Source: Paraburkholderia silviterrae
GTDB taxonomy: Bacteria > Pseudomonadota > Gammaproteobacteria > Burkholderiales > Burkholderiaceae
Assembly (NCBI RefSeq): GCF_004353915.1
Contig: NZ_SMRP01000029.1
Location: 1-64,000 of the forward strand
Length of the DNA: 64,000 nucleotides
Direction of reading: 5' to 3'
Of this stretch, positions 28,357 to 37,393 are shown piece by piece; the stretch's first letter is position 1; each line of letters starts with the position of its first letter. Both the position numbers and the translations under genes were made by a program. The notes below the pieces were generated by a model. It did not search any database, was not told the origin of the DNA, and saw only the letters and a list, made by a program, of their open reading frames with translations.

Positions 28357-28783
28357 GTGACAGGAAGAGGAGGCGCGCGGGCTGCGCGGCATTGCCGTCA
28401 TTGTAGCCTGCGTACTTTGCCTCGATGCGCCTTGCCGCCGTTCGGCCAGGGCTGCCTGGCCGCAAGCCGCCGAGCCCGCAGGGCGAACGCGCCGGACGGC
28501 CGCGACATGCGGCTGCTGCCGGCTGCTTCAACGGCTCGCGAGGCGCGTCAGCGCGGGCGTTACACACGACATCCTTCAAGCGGCTGACACGGGCGGCGAC
28601 CAGGGTGCGTGCTAAAATGCCCGATTCGAATCCACCAATTTGGGCTTAAGCCGCCGAGGTCCTTCCGATCCGGGTGCGTGGCGCGAGAATCGTTTGCAAA
28701 CCTGGAGAAATTCGGGTGCTCAAGGGCCGCAAGCGAATTGCGCAGGAATCCCCGGCTGAAGCCGCGACGCAGACACCGATCCG
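28357..28783. other. Divergent region between DUF721 gene and secA
   Basis: About 430 gene-free bases. It holds a TACAAT -10 for the minus gene (28405-28400), a TAAAAT -10 (28613-28618) giving secA a leader of roughly 160 nt, and a perfect 8-bp hairpin CGGCCAGG/CCTGGCCG (28443-28450, 28455-28462) that includes one copy of the 14-bp dispersed motif. No good -35 was found for either promoter. Confidence 0.45.
28437..28450 (+). repeat. Dispersed 14-bp motif GCCGTTYGGCCAGG, copy 1
   Basis: Copy in the dciA-like/secA intergenic region; part of a hairpin stem. Further copies at 42704-42717 and 43686-43699, also intergenic. Confidence 0.5.
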
Positions 28784-31582
28784 ATGACCACCGGTTTCTT
28801 ACAGAAAATCTTTGGCAGCCGCAATCAGCGCCTGATCAAGCAATATCAGAAGAAGGTCGCGGCGATCAACGCGCTCGAACCGACGATCGAGCAATACACC
28901 GACCAGCAACTGCGCGCGAAAACGTCTGAGTTCCGCGAGCGCGTGGCCAATGGGACGTCGCTCGACGAGCTGCTGCCCGAGGCGTTCGCCGTCTGCCGCG
29001 AGGCGAGCAAGCGTGTGCTGAAGATGCGCCACTTCGACGTGCAGCTGATCGGAGGCATGGTCCTGCACTACGGCAAGATCGCTGAAATGCGCACGGGTGA
29101 GGGCAAGACGCTCGTCGCCACGCTCGCGGCGTACCTCAATGCGCTCTCAGGCCGCGGCGTGCACGTCGTGACCGTGAACGACTACCTCGCGCAGCGCGAC
29201 GCCGAGTGGATGGGCCGCCTCTACAACTTCCTCGGTCTGTCCGTCGGCATCAACCTGTCGCAGATGGACCACGCCATGAAGCAAGAGGCGTACGGCGCGG
29301 ACATCACCTACGGCACGAACAACGAGTTCGGCTTCGACTATCTGCGCGACAACATGGTCTACGAGACCGAGGCGCGCGTGCAGCGCGCGCTGAACTTCGC
29401 CGTGGTCGACGAAGTGGACTCGATCCTGATCGACGAAGCGCGTACGCCGCTCATCATCTCGGGTCAGGCCGAAGACCACACCGAGCTCTACGTGCGCATG
29501 AACGCGCTGCCGCCGCTGCTCGAGCGCCAGATCGGCGAAGAGAAGGCCGACGGCACGGGCGTCGAGAAGCCGGGCGACTACACGCTCGACGAAAAGGCGC
29601 GCCAGGTGTTCCTCACGGAGTCGGGCCACGAGAAGGCCGAGCGTATGCTCGCCGAGTGGGGCCTGATCGGTCAGGGCGAGAGCCTGTACGCGCCGCAAAA
29701 CATCACGCTGATGCACCACGTGTACGCCGCGCTGCGCGCGCACACGCTGTTCTTCAAGGATCAGCATTACGTGGTGCAGAACGGCGAAGTGGTCATCGTC
29801 GACGAATTCACGGGCCGCCTCATGGCCGGCCGCCGCTGGTCGGACGGTTTGCACCAGGCCGTGGAAGCGAAGGAGCACGTGAAGATCCAGAGCGAGAATC
29901 AGACGCTCGCCTCGATCACGTTCCAGAACTACTTCCGCATGTACGCGAAGCTCTCGGGCATGACCGGCACGGCCGACACCGAAGCGTACGAATTTAACGA
30001 GATCTACGGCCTCGAAACGGTCGTGATCCCGACCAACCGCGTGCCAAAGCGGATCGACAAGCAGGACCAGATCTACAAGACGGCGAAGGAGCGCTATGAC
30101 GCGGTGATCCGCGACATCCGCGAGTGCTACGAGCGTGGCCAGCCGGTGCTGGTCGGCACCACGTCGATCGAGAACTCGGAAGTGCTCGCCGACCTGCTCG
30201 TGAAGGCCGGTCTGCCGCACGAAGTGCTCAACGCGAAGCAGCACGCGCGGGAAGCTGCGATCGTCGCCGAAGCCGGCCGTCCGAAGCGCATCACCATCGC
30301 CACCAACATGGCAGGCCGCGGCACCGACATCGTGCTGGGCGGCAACGCCGAGAAGCAGGCCTCGTTCATCGAAGCCGACGAAGCGATTCCCGCCGACGAA
30401 AAGGCGCGCCGCATCCAGCAGCTCAACGACGAATGGCAGACGTTGCACGATCAGGTGAAGGCCGCGGGCGGCCTGCACATCATCGGCACCGAGCGCCACG
30501 AGTCGCGCCGTATCGACAACCAGCTGCGCGGCCGTGCGGGCCGCCAGGGCGACCCGGGTTCGTCGCGCTTCTATCTGTCGCTCGAAGACCCGCTGCTGCG
30601 CATCTTCGCCGGCGACCGCGTGCGCGCGATCATGGACCGCCTCAAGATGCCCGAAGGCGAGGCGATCGAGGCAGGCATCGTCACGCGTTCGATCGAGTCG
30701 GCGCAGCGCAAGGTCGAAGCGCGCAACTTCGACATCCGCAAGCAGCTGCTCGAATACGACGACGTATCGAACGACCAGCGCAAGGTGATTTACCAGCAGC
30801 GCAACGAGTTGCTCGAGGCGCATGACATTACCGAAACCATCGGCGCGATGCGTCATGGCGTGATCACGGACATCGTGCGCCAGTTCGTGCCGCACGGCAG
30901 CATCGAAGAGCAGTGGGACGTGCCCGAGCTCGAAGAAGTGCTGCGCAACGAGTGGCAGCTCGACCTCGCGATTCAGGAGATGATCAACGAGTCGTCGTCG
31001 ATCGATGCCGATGAGATTCTCGAAGCCGTGCTGGCCGCTGCCGACGAGGCGTACGAGCAGAAGGTCGCGCTCGTGGGCCGCGAATCGTTCAGCGCGTTCG
31101 AGCGCTCGGTCATGCTGCAGACGCTCGACCGCAGCTGGCGCGAGCACCTCGCGGCGCTCGACCACCTGCGCCAGGGTATCCATCTGCGCGGCTATGCGCA
31201 GAAGAACCCGAAGCAGGAGTACAAGCGCGAGGCGTTCGAGCTCTTCGCCGCAATGCTCGATTCCGTGAAGACGGAAGTCACGCGCATCGTCATGAACGTG
31301 CAGATCCAGTCGCCGCAGCAACTGGAAGAAGTCGCCGAGCAGATCGACGAGCAGGGCAGCCATCTGGTGGACAACGTTGAATTCCGTCACGCCGAATTCG
31401 CCGAAGCCGCCGCGGCGCCGACCGCCGCGGCGCCCGTGGCAGTGGACGCCGCAGCGGCCATGGTTGGCGCGGCCATGAGCCACGCACATGGTGGGGACAG
31501 CGTGCCGAAGGTCGGCCGCAACGATCCGTGCCCGTGCGGCAGCGGCAAGAAGTACAAGCAGTGCCACGGCAAGATCTCGTGA
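28784..31582 (+). CDS. secA: Preprotein translocase ATPase SecA
   Basis: 932-aa motor that drives proteins through SecYEG. Walker A MRTGEGKT at 103-110; the DEAD-type DEVDSILIDEARTPLIISG segment; GRAGRQGDPGSSRFYLSLED in the second motor domain. The C-terminus carries the zinc motif C916-x-C918...C927-H928 that binds SecB and phospholipid. Between residues ~870 and 910 is an Ala-rich linker (AAAAPTAAAPVAVDAAAA). The ribosome site is weak. No convincing secM-like arrest peptide was identified upstream. Confidence 0.97.
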   Translation: MTTGFLQKIFGSRNQRLIKQYQKKVAAINALEPTIEQYTDQQLRAKTSEFRERVANGTSLDELLPEAFAVCREASKRVLKMRHFDVQLIGGMVLHYGKIAEMRTGEGKTLVATLAAYLNALSGRGVHVVTVNDYLAQRDAEWMGRLYNFLGLSVGINLSQMDHAMKQEAYGADITYGTNNEFGFDYLRDNMVYETEARVQRALNFAVVDEVDSILIDEARTPLIISGQAEDHTELYVRMNALPPLLERQIGEEKADGTGVEKPGDYTLDEKARQVFLTESGHEKAERMLAEWGLIGQGESLYAPQNITLMHHVYAALRAHTLFFKDQHYVVQNGEVVIVDEFTGRLMAGRRWSDGLHQAVEAKEHVKIQSENQTLASITFQNYFRMYAKLSGMTGTADTEAYEFNEIYGLETVVIPTNRVPKRIDKQDQIYKTAKERYDAVIRDIRECYERGQPVLVGTTSIENSEVLADLLVKAGLPHEVLNAKQHAREAAIVAEAGRPKRITIATNMAGRGTDIVLGGNAEKQASFIEADEAIPADEKARRIQQLNDEWQTLHDQVKAAGGLHIIGTERHESRRIDNQLRGRAGRQGDPGSSRFYLSLEDPLLRIFAGDRVRAIMDRLKMPEGEAIEAGIVTRSIESAQRKVEARNFDIRKQLLEYDDVSNDQRKVIYQQRNELLEAHDITETIGAMRHGVITDIVRQFVPHGSIEEQWDVPELEEVLRNEWQLDLAIQEMINESSSIDADEILEAVLAAADEAYEQKVALVGRESFSAFERSVMLQTLDRSWREHLAALDHLRQGIHLRGYAQKNPKQEYKREAFELFAAMLDSVKTEVTRIVMNVQIQSPQQLEEVAEQIDEQGSHLVDNVEFRHAEFAEAAAAPTAAAPVAVDAAAAMVGAAMSHAHGGDSVPKVGRNDPCPCGSGKKYKQCHGKIS

Positions 31583-31657
31583 TGGGCGTGGCGGCGCGAG
31601 CTTGTCTTGCCGCTCGCGCCGCTCGCCGCATCGCGCGGCTTGACCGTTGATTCCGGT

Positions 31658-31690
31658 GGCCCGCATCTTTCAGGCGGGCCTTACGTTTTG
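31658..31690 (+). terminator. Terminator after secA
   Basis: GGCCCGC (31658-31664) and GCGGGCC (31674-31680) form a 7-bp stem followed by TTACGTTTTG. About 75 bases after the secA stop. Confidence 0.6.
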
Positions 31691-31697
31691 AATTTCC

Positions 31698-31736
31698 CAA
31701 TGCCGGCCCGGCTGACAGACGCCTCGGCCGGCATTG
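31698..31736 (+). repeat. 10-bp inverted repeat just upstream of argJ
   Basis: CAATGCCGGC (31698-31707) and GCCGGCATTG (31727-31736) are perfect inverted copies with a 19-base spacer, ending 21 bases before the argJ ATG. It could be an operator or leader structure; no known ArgR box is evident. Confidence 0.5.
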
Positions 31737-31757
31737 CCTTTTCGACAGGTCGCCACC

Positions 31758-32999
31758 ATGGCTGTCAATTTCCCCTCGATCGAACCCGCACAACTTCATC
31801 CGGTCGCCGGCGTGACGCTCGGCTGGGCGGAAGCCAACATCCGCAAGCCCAATCGCAAGGACGTATTGGTGATTTCCGTCGATGAAGGCGCGAGCGTCGC
31901 GGGCGTGTTCACGCTCAACCGTTTCTGCGCGGCGCCGGTGACGGTGTGTCGCGAGCATCTCGCGAAGGTGCGCGCGGGCGGCAAGGGGATCCGTGCGCTG
32001 GTGATCAACACCGGCAACGCGAACGCGGGCACCGGCGAGCCGGGCCTCGTGAACGCGCGCGAGACTTGCGACGAGCTCGCGCGCCTCGCGGGCATCGAGC
32101 CCTCGCAGGTGCTGCCGTTCTCGACCGGCGTGATTCTGGAGCCGCTGCCGATCGACCGTCTGAAGGCGGGATTGCCTGCTGCGCTCGCGAACCGCAAGGC
32201 CGCGAACTGGTACGACGCCGCACAGGCGATCATGACGACCGACACGTTGCCGAAGGCCGCTTCGCGCCAGGTTACGATCGACGGCCACACGGTCACGCTG
32301 ACGGGCATCAGCAAGGGCGCGGGCATGATCAAGCCGAACATGGCGACCATGCTCGGCTTCCTCGCGTTCGACGCGAACGTCGCCCAGCCCGTGCTCGACG
32401 AGCTCGTGAAATACGTGGCCGACCGCTCGTTCAACTGCATCACGATCGACGGCGATACCTCGACCAACGACTCGTTCATCCTGATCGCCTCGGGCAAGTC
32501 GAGCCTGCCGGCAATCACCTCGACGGATTCGCCCGCTTATGCCGCGCTGCGCGACGCCGTGACCGAAGTCGCGCAAACGCTCTCGCAACTGATCGTGCGC
32601 GACGGCGAAGGCGCGACCAAGTTCATGACCGTGCAGGTCGAAGGCGGCAAGGACGTGGCCGAGTGCCGCCAGATCGCCTACGCGATTGGCCACTCGCCGC
32701 TCGTGAAAACGGCGTTCTACGCGTCCGATCCCAACCTGGGCCGCATTCTGGCCGCCATCGGCTATGCGGGCGTGACGGATCTGGACGTCGAAAAGATCGA
32801 CCTGTATCTCGACGACGTGCTCGTTGCCAAGGCGGGTGGGCGCAACCCCGACTACCGCGAGGAAGACGGCCAGCGCGTGATGAAGAAGAGCGAGATCCTG
32901 ATCCGCGTGCTGCTCGGCCGCGGCGACGCGCAGGCCACCGTCTGGACCTGCGACCTCTCGCACGACTACGTGAGCATCAACGCCGATTACCGGTCCTGA
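31758..32999 (+). CDS. argJ: Bifunctional glutamate N-acetyltransferase / amino-acid acetyltransferase ArgJ
   Basis: 413-aa enzyme of the arginine acetyl cycle, moving acetyl from N-acetylornithine to glutamate (often also making N-acetylglutamate from acetyl-CoA). It belongs to the Ntn-like ArgJ family, which self-cleaves before a Thr; here the KPNMATMLGF motif places the cut at A196/T197, with T197 as nucleophile. The ATG at 31758 gives MAVNFPSIEP; an in-frame start 24 bases earlier overlaps the inverted repeat and is less likely. Confidence 0.93.
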   Translation: MAVNFPSIEPAQLHPVAGVTLGWAEANIRKPNRKDVLVISVDEGASVAGVFTLNRFCAAPVTVCREHLAKVRAGGKGIRALVINTGNANAGTGEPGLVNARETCDELARLAGIEPSQVLPFSTGVILEPLPIDRLKAGLPAALANRKAANWYDAAQAIMTTDTLPKAASRQVTIDGHTVTLTGISKGAGMIKPNMATMLGFLAFDANVAQPVLDELVKYVADRSFNCITIDGDTSTNDSFILIASGKSSLPAITSTDSPAYAALRDAVTEVAQTLSQLIVRDGEGATKFMTVQVEGGKDVAECRQIAYAIGHSPLVKTAFYASDPNLGRILAAIGYAGVTDLDVEKIDLYLDDVLVAKAGGRNPDYREEDGQRVMKKSEILIRVLLGRGDAQATVWTCDLSHDYVSINADYRS

Positions 33000-33080
33000 T
33001 TGCGGGTGCTGACCGCGCTTTTAAGCGCGGTCCTTAACTGCGCTCCTCAACCGCGATTCCTGATTGCAAGCTCGATTCCC

Positions 33081-33953
33081 ATGGACAAGCTCGAACAGTT
33101 TTTGACCCGCGCCGAAGCGCTGCTCGGCCGCCTTGAAGCCGTGCTGCCGCCGTCCGCGCCCGAAGTCGACTGGAGTGCGGCCGTCGCGTTTCGCTGGCGC
33201 AAGCGCCAGGGCCGCGGGTTCCTGCAGCCGGTGCCGGCCATCTCGACGATCTCGCTCGACGACCTGCAGAACATCGACCGCCAGAAGGGCCTCATCGACC
33301 GCAACACGCGCCAGTTCGTGCAGAAGAAGCCCGCGAACAACGTGCTGCTGACGGGCGCGCGCGGCACCGGCAAGTCGTCGCTCATCAAGGCCTGCCTGAA
33401 CGCGTACGCGCAAGACGGCCTGCGCCTGATCGAAGTCGACAAGGACGATCTGCACGATCTCGGCGATATCGTCGACCTGATCGCGACGCGCCCCGAGCGC
33501 TTCATCGTGTTCTGCGACGACCTCTCATTCGAAGAGGGCGAGTCGGGCTACAAGGCGCTGAAGGTGGCGCTGGACGGCTCCGTGGCCGCACAGTCGGACA
33601 ACGTGGTGATCTATGCGACCTCGAACCGCCGCCATCTGCTGCCCGAGTACATGAGCGACAACGAGTCGTACAAGCACATGCCCGACGGCGAGATTCATCC
33701 GGGCGAAGTGGTGGAAGAGAAAATTTCGCTTTCGGAACGCTTCGGCCTTTGGGTGAGCTTCTATCCGTTCAAGCAGGACGACTACCTGACGATCGTTGGC
33801 CACTGGCTGCGCCACTTCGGCTGCGGCGACGCCGAAGTCGAGTCGGCGCGCGGCGACGCGCTCGTCTGGGCGCTGGAGCGCGGCTCGCGCTCGGGCCGTG
33901 TAGCGTGGCAGTTCGCGCGCGACTGGTCGGGCAAGAAGGCGCAAGAGGCATGA
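33081..33953 (+). CDS. ATP-binding protein, DUF815 (AAA+-like)
   Basis: 290-aa P-loop protein of the DUF815 family; function not established. Walker A GARGTGKSS at 92-100, Walker B-like FIVFCDDLSFEE around 145-156, and an arginine-rich C-terminal part (SRSGRVAWQFARDW). The ATG 33081 gives MDKLEQFLTR, which suits the family; the upstream extension to 33000 is low quality. Its stop overlaps the mutT start (ATGA), so the two are probably translationally coupled. Confidence 0.8.
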   Translation: MDKLEQFLTRAEALLGRLEAVLPPSAPEVDWSAAVAFRWRKRQGRGFLQPVPAISTISLDDLQNIDRQKGLIDRNTRQFVQKKPANNVLLTGARGTGKSSLIKACLNAYAQDGLRLIEVDKDDLHDLGDIVDLIATRPERFIVFCDDLSFEEGESGYKALKVALDGSVAAQSDNVVIYATSNRRHLLPEYMSDNESYKHMPDGEIHPGEVVEEKISLSERFGLWVSFYPFKQDDYLTIVGHWLRHFGCGDAEVESARGDALVWALERGSRSGRVAWQFARDWSGKKAQEA

Positions 33954-34372
33954 CCGATCCGATGAAGGACCCGGCCGCGCCGGCGCGTGCGGTGACGGAA
34001 GTTGCCGTGGGCGTGCTGGTGCAGCCCGATGGCCGCTATCTGCTGGCCCAGCGCCCCGACGGCAAGCCCTATGCGGGCTACTGGGAGTTCCCGGGCGGCA
34101 AGCTGGAAAAGGGCGAATCTGTCGAGGCGGCACTGGCGCGCGAACTGCACGAGGAACTGGGTATCTACGTGAAAGCGTGCCATTTGTGGCATACGCTCGA
34201 GCACGACTATCCGCATGCGTACGTGCGGCTCTACTTCTGCAAGGTGACTGAATGGAGCGGCGAGCCGCATGGCCGCGAGGGTCAGGCGTTCGTATGGCAG
34301 TCGCTGCCGGCGAGTGTCGAGCCGCTGCTGCCTGCGACCATTCCTGTGCTGGAGTGGCTGGCGGCGGAGTGA
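33950..34372 (+). CDS. mutT: 8-oxo-dGTP diphosphatase, MutT-type Nudix hydrolase
   Basis: 140-aa Nudix enzyme sanitising oxidised nucleotides to prevent A·T to C·G transversions. The full Nudix box GGKLEKGESVEAALARELHEELGI occupies 49-72 (Gx5Ex7REUxEExGU satisfied). Family size. ATGA overlap with the DUF815 gene; strong terminator follows. Assignment to MutT rather than another small Nudix family rests on similarity of the whole protein and on the neighbourhood (yacG, zapD, coaE). Confidence 0.85.
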   Translation: MTDPMKDPAAPARAVTEVAVGVLVQPDGRYLLAQRPDGKPYAGYWEFPGGKLEKGESVEAALARELHEELGIYVKACHLWHTLEHDYPHAYVRLYFCKVTEWSGEPHGREGQAFVWQSLPASVEPLLPATIPVLEWLAAE

Positions 34373-34394
34373 ACCCGCCTCGCCAGAACGACAC

Positions 34395-34430
34395 AAGCCG
34401 CTGCGTGAAAACGCGCAGCGGCTTTTTTTA
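34395..34430 (+). terminator. Intrinsic terminator of mutT
   Basis: AAGCCGCTGCG (34395-34405) pairs with CGCAGCGGCTT (34414-34424), followed by a run of T. Confidence 0.88.
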
Positions 34431-34467
34431 CGTCTCCTGCGACAGCGAGTGGCCGCGGCGCACGCGC

Positions 34468-34665
34468 TTACTGGCGCGTGTCCGTGGGCGGCGCTTCATC
34501 GTCGGGCGGCGTATCTTCGTCGTTGCCGCCGATCCGATACTTTTCGGCGGCCCAGGCGCCGAGATCGATCTGTTTACAGCGTTCGGAGCAGAACGGGCGG
34601 AAGCGGTTTTCCGGCACCCAGCGGACATCCTTGCCGCAGGCGGGGCATTTGACAACGGTGGTCAT
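34468..34665 (-). CDS. yacG: DNA gyrase inhibitor / zinc protein YacG
   Basis: 65-aa zinc protein that in E. coli binds GyrB and blocks gyrase. The four ligands are in the exact family pattern CPACx15CSERC (residues 7-29 approx.). The acidic tail (GGNDEDTPPDDEAPP) is typical. ATG 34665 gives MTTVVKCPAC; longer in-frame starts add non-homologous sequence. It forms a minus-strand block with zapD, coaE and pilDCB. Confidence 0.9.
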   Translation of the reverse strand: MTTVVKCPACGKDVRWVPENRFRPFCSERCKQIDLGAWAAEKYRIGGNDEDTPPDDEAPPTDTRQ

Positions 34666-34779
34666 TCGGTCGAACGGTCTGTGGGTTTGTGACTCGGTGC
34701 CGTCTTGCATGGCGGTGCCGAGATTCGCAAAAAATGGCAAAAAACGCAGCGCTTCAGCAGGCGCGCAATTCGCGTGCCT

Positions 34780-35535
34780 TCACAGGCTGCACAGCGTGAG
34801 CTGAAACGGCACGTCCTGATCGACGGCACGCGGACGCAGATCGCCGTCCTGCACGGTGAAGCGCACCCAGAGCATGTACTTGTTGGCGCTCGCTTCGGGA
34901 ATGACGCGCAATTCCGGTGCCACGCGCACCTGCATCAACTGATACGTGCGGCCCGAAAGCATCTGTTGATAGCTGCCCTGCATGGCCATCACCTTCGATG
35001 CCTGACCGGACTCGCGCGCAAGACGCAACACGATGCTCGCGGCGTCGCGCAGCGGCAGGAGCGGCATGACCCACTTCGCGATGTCCTGGCGGCGCTGATC
35101 CGGATGCAACTGCTGCCATGCGTAGTACGAAGGCAAATCGAACTTGCAGGTGCCGCCAGGAATGATTGCGCGGCTACGGATGCTGGTGAGCCATTCGTTG
35201 TCCGCAAGATGCTGGCCGGTCTTGCCCTGCATATGCGTGAGACCCGCGAGCGTCTGCTCGATCTCGCCAAGGACGGCTTCGAGCGCGTTCTGTTCGATGC
35301 CGGGATTGCCGCGGAACGGTGCGAGCGTCTGACGTTGCCTTTCGAGTTCCTTCATCAGGTCCGACTTGAGGTCGGCGCGGCCCGCGACTTCCGCGATTTC
35401 GAAGAGCGTCGTGAGCGCAACGTGATGTTCCCTCGGATCCTCCTGGGTCAGGAAAAACGTGAAGCGCTCGAAAAGATCTTCGAGGCGCAGCAGCGTCCGG
35501 ATTCGCTCGTTGAAGGGATACTCGTAAAGAATCAA
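34780..35535 (-). CDS. zapD: Cell division protein ZapD
   Basis: 251-aa FtsZ-bundling protein that binds the FtsZ C-terminal peptide. It is recognised by YEYPFNERIRTLLRLEDLFER at the N-terminus (E. coli has a similar EHPLNEKMRTWLR segment), an all-helical first half and a beta-rich second half. The start is TTG at 35535: the conserved sequence begins there, GAGG lies about 9 bases upstream, and the in-frame ATG at 35613 would add a non-conserved Arg-rich stretch. ftsZ, its partner, is 9 kb away in the same window. 200 bases without a gene separate it from coaE. Confidence 0.9.
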   Translation of the reverse strand: MILYEYPFNERIRTLLRLEDLFERFTFFLTQEDPREHHVALTTLFEIAEVAGRADLKSDLMKELERQRQTLAPFRGNPGIEQNALEAVLGEIEQTLAGLTHMQGKTGQHLADNEWLTSIRSRAIIPGGTCKFDLPSYYAWQQLHPDQRRQDIAKWVMPLLPLRDAASIVLRLARESGQASKVMAMQGSYQQMLSGRTYQLMQVRVAPELRVIPEASANKYMLWVRFTVQDGDLRPRAVDQDVPFQLTLCSL

Positions 35536-35735
35536 GCGCGATCGCCTCGGACGTGGTCGATAAAGGATTGCAGGACATTCTAATGCCGCGAGTCTGCGGT
35601 CGCAATCGCGCACAGCCCGTGTGCGCGCCTAATTCAGGGCATTTTCCTGACGAATGCAGCAGTCTTGTGCTGCTCAACTGCGAACCCTGCTGCGACGCGC
35701 GCCGCATGCGGTTTGACCAGCGCATTTACCCTTCG

Positions 35736-36338
35736 TTACGCGCGTGACAGTGCGAGGTAGCGCTCGTGCAGCGTTTGGACATCCTGAGCGAGTGCTTCGA
35801 GCTTGGCGCCGTCGTTGACGATCACGTCGTCGGCTGCGGCGAGGCGTGCTTCGCGCGTTGCCTGGCGTGCGATGATCGCGAGCACCTGCTCGCGCGTGAA
35901 GCCGTTGCGGCGCATCACGCGCGCGATCTGCGTTTCTACGCTGCAATCCACGGCGAGCACGCGATCGACACGCGTTTTCCAGCTGCCGGATTCGACGAGC
36001 AGCGGCACTACCACGATCACGTAAGGCCCGTTGGCCTCGCGCGTCTCGCGTTCGGTTTCGGCGCGAATCAGCGGGTGTGTGATGGCTTCGAGCCGCTTGC
36101 GCGCCGCCTCGTCGCCGAACACGAGCGCGCGCATGCGTGCGCGGTCCATGGAGCCGTCGGCGGCAACGAATTCAGGGCCGAATTGCGAGGCGATCGCGGC
36201 CATGGCAATGCCGTGCGGTGCGGTGATGCGGTGCGCGATCACATCCGTGTCGACGAGCGGCACGCCGCGCGCCGCGAACAGGTCCGCGACGGTGGATTTG
36301 CCGCTGCCGATACCCCCAGTCAATCCGACCGCAATCAT
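35736..36338 (-). CDS. coaE: Dephospho-CoA kinase
   Basis: 200-aa P-loop kinase for the final step of coenzyme A synthesis. P-loop GGIGSGKS at 8-15; DTDVIAHRIT (substrate Asp) and the THPLIR helix are present. The ATG 36338 stands 3 bases after the pilD stop with GGGGGA 8 bases upstream; the TTG one codon earlier is not needed. The pilBCD-coaE-zapD-yacG order is common in beta- and gammaproteobacteria. Confidence 0.94.
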   Translation of the reverse strand: MIAVGLTGGIGSGKSTVADLFAARGVPLVDTDVIAHRITAPHGIAMAAIASQFGPEFVAADGSMDRARMRALVFGDEAARKRLEAITHPLIRAETERETREANGPYVIVVVPLLVESGSWKTRVDRVLAVDCSVETQIARVMRRNGFTREQVLAIIARQATREARLAAADDVIVNDGAKLEALAQDVQTLHERYLALSRA

Positions 36339-36341
36339 CAA

Positions 36342-37364
36342 TCAATTCCCCCACGCAAAAACAGCATAAAGCGGTGTGCCCGCAAACAGCGTGACGAGTG
36401 CGCCCGCGGCGAGATATGGCCCGAAGGGCAGCGGCTCTTCGAAACGCATGCGTCCGCTCAAGGTGGCGGCGAGGCCGACCACGGCACCGGTTACCGCGGC
36501 GATCACGACGATCTGCGGCAGCGCGGTCCAGCCGAGCCAGGCACCGAGCGCGGCGAGCAGCTTGAAGTCGCCGTGTCCCATGCCCTCGACGCCGCGCAGC
36601 AGCCTGAACAGCCAGTAGACGCACCACAGTGCGAGATAGCCCGCCACCGCGCCAATCACAGCGGCCTGCAGATCGGTGAACGTTTGCGCGAGATTCACGA
36701 GCAGGCCGGCCCAGATGAGTGGCAACGTGATCGCATCGGGCAGCAGTTGATGTTCGAGGTCGATGGCGCTCGTTGCGATGAGCGTCGCGCACAGCGCGAA
36801 CGCAGCAAGCGCCTTGCCCGTAGGGCCAAACGCGAGCAGCGCACCGGCGGCGCACAGCGCGCTGGCGATCTCGATCAGCGGATAGCGCACGCTCACGCGC
36901 GAGCCGCACTGCGAGCAGCGGCCGCGCAGCGCGAGCCAGCTCGCGAGGGGAATGTTTTCCCACGCGCGCAACACGTGACCGCAATGCGGGCAGGCGCTGC
37001 GCGGCAGCCAAAGGTTGTAGCGGGCGGGCAGGCCGTCGTTTGCGCTGTCGTGTGCGCCGTCGTTTCCGAAGAGCTCGCCGCTCGTGGGCGCGTGACCGAA
37101 CGCTTCGGCGGCATCGGCGCGCCACGCGCGCTCAAGCATGATCGGCAGTCGATGCACGACCACATTCAGGAAGCTGCCGACGACAAGACCGATCACGATC
37201 GCGAAGCCCATCAGCATCCCGGGCGGCAGCGCGCCGAGGGCGGCCGCGAAGGAGGCGGCCGTATCGATGGGCGTTACTGGCGCAAGCGACGTGGCACGGG
37301 CGGCCGAATCCATCATGGAAGACGCGGGTGTAGCAGCGGCGGCGGACGAAAGGAGGACGGACAT
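36342..37364 (-). CDS. pilD: Prepilin peptidase / N-methyltransferase PilD
   Basis: 340-aa A24 aspartic protease of the inner membrane, cleaving and N-methylating type IV prepilins. The zinc tetrad C125-x2-C128...C150-x2-C153, and the catalytic Asp residues D202 (SAIDLEHQLLPD) and D266 (GMGHGDFKLL) are all present; seven to eight helices are predicted. About 45 residues precede the first helix, more than usual, so the true start may be internal (M17, M18, M50); no start has a clear ribosome site. Confidence 0.92.
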   Translation of the reverse strand: MSVLLSSAAAATPASSMMDSAARATSLAPVTPIDTAASFAAALGALPPGMLMGFAIVIGLVVGSFLNVVVHRLPIMLERAWRADAAEAFGHAPTSGELFGNDGAHDSANDGLPARYNLWLPRSACPHCGHVLRAWENIPLASWLALRGRCSQCGSRVSVRYPLIEIASALCAAGALLAFGPTGKALAAFALCATLIATSAIDLEHQLLPDAITLPLIWAGLLVNLAQTFTDLQAAVIGAVAGYLALWCVYWLFRLLRGVEGMGHGDFKLLAALGAWLGWTALPQIVVIAAVTGAVVGLAATLSGRMRFEEPLPFGPYLAAGALVTLFAGTPLYAVFAWGN

Positions 37365-37393
37365 GAGTGGAGAACCGTAATCTGGCAGCGATG

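Noticed and set aside
28425..28649. 74-codon frame before secA ending in ...PPIWA, considered as a SecM-like arrest peptide
   Set aside because: No ribosome site, Arg-rich body, its end overlaps a TAAAAT -10, so the secA transcript from that promoter would lack it. No known arrest motif.
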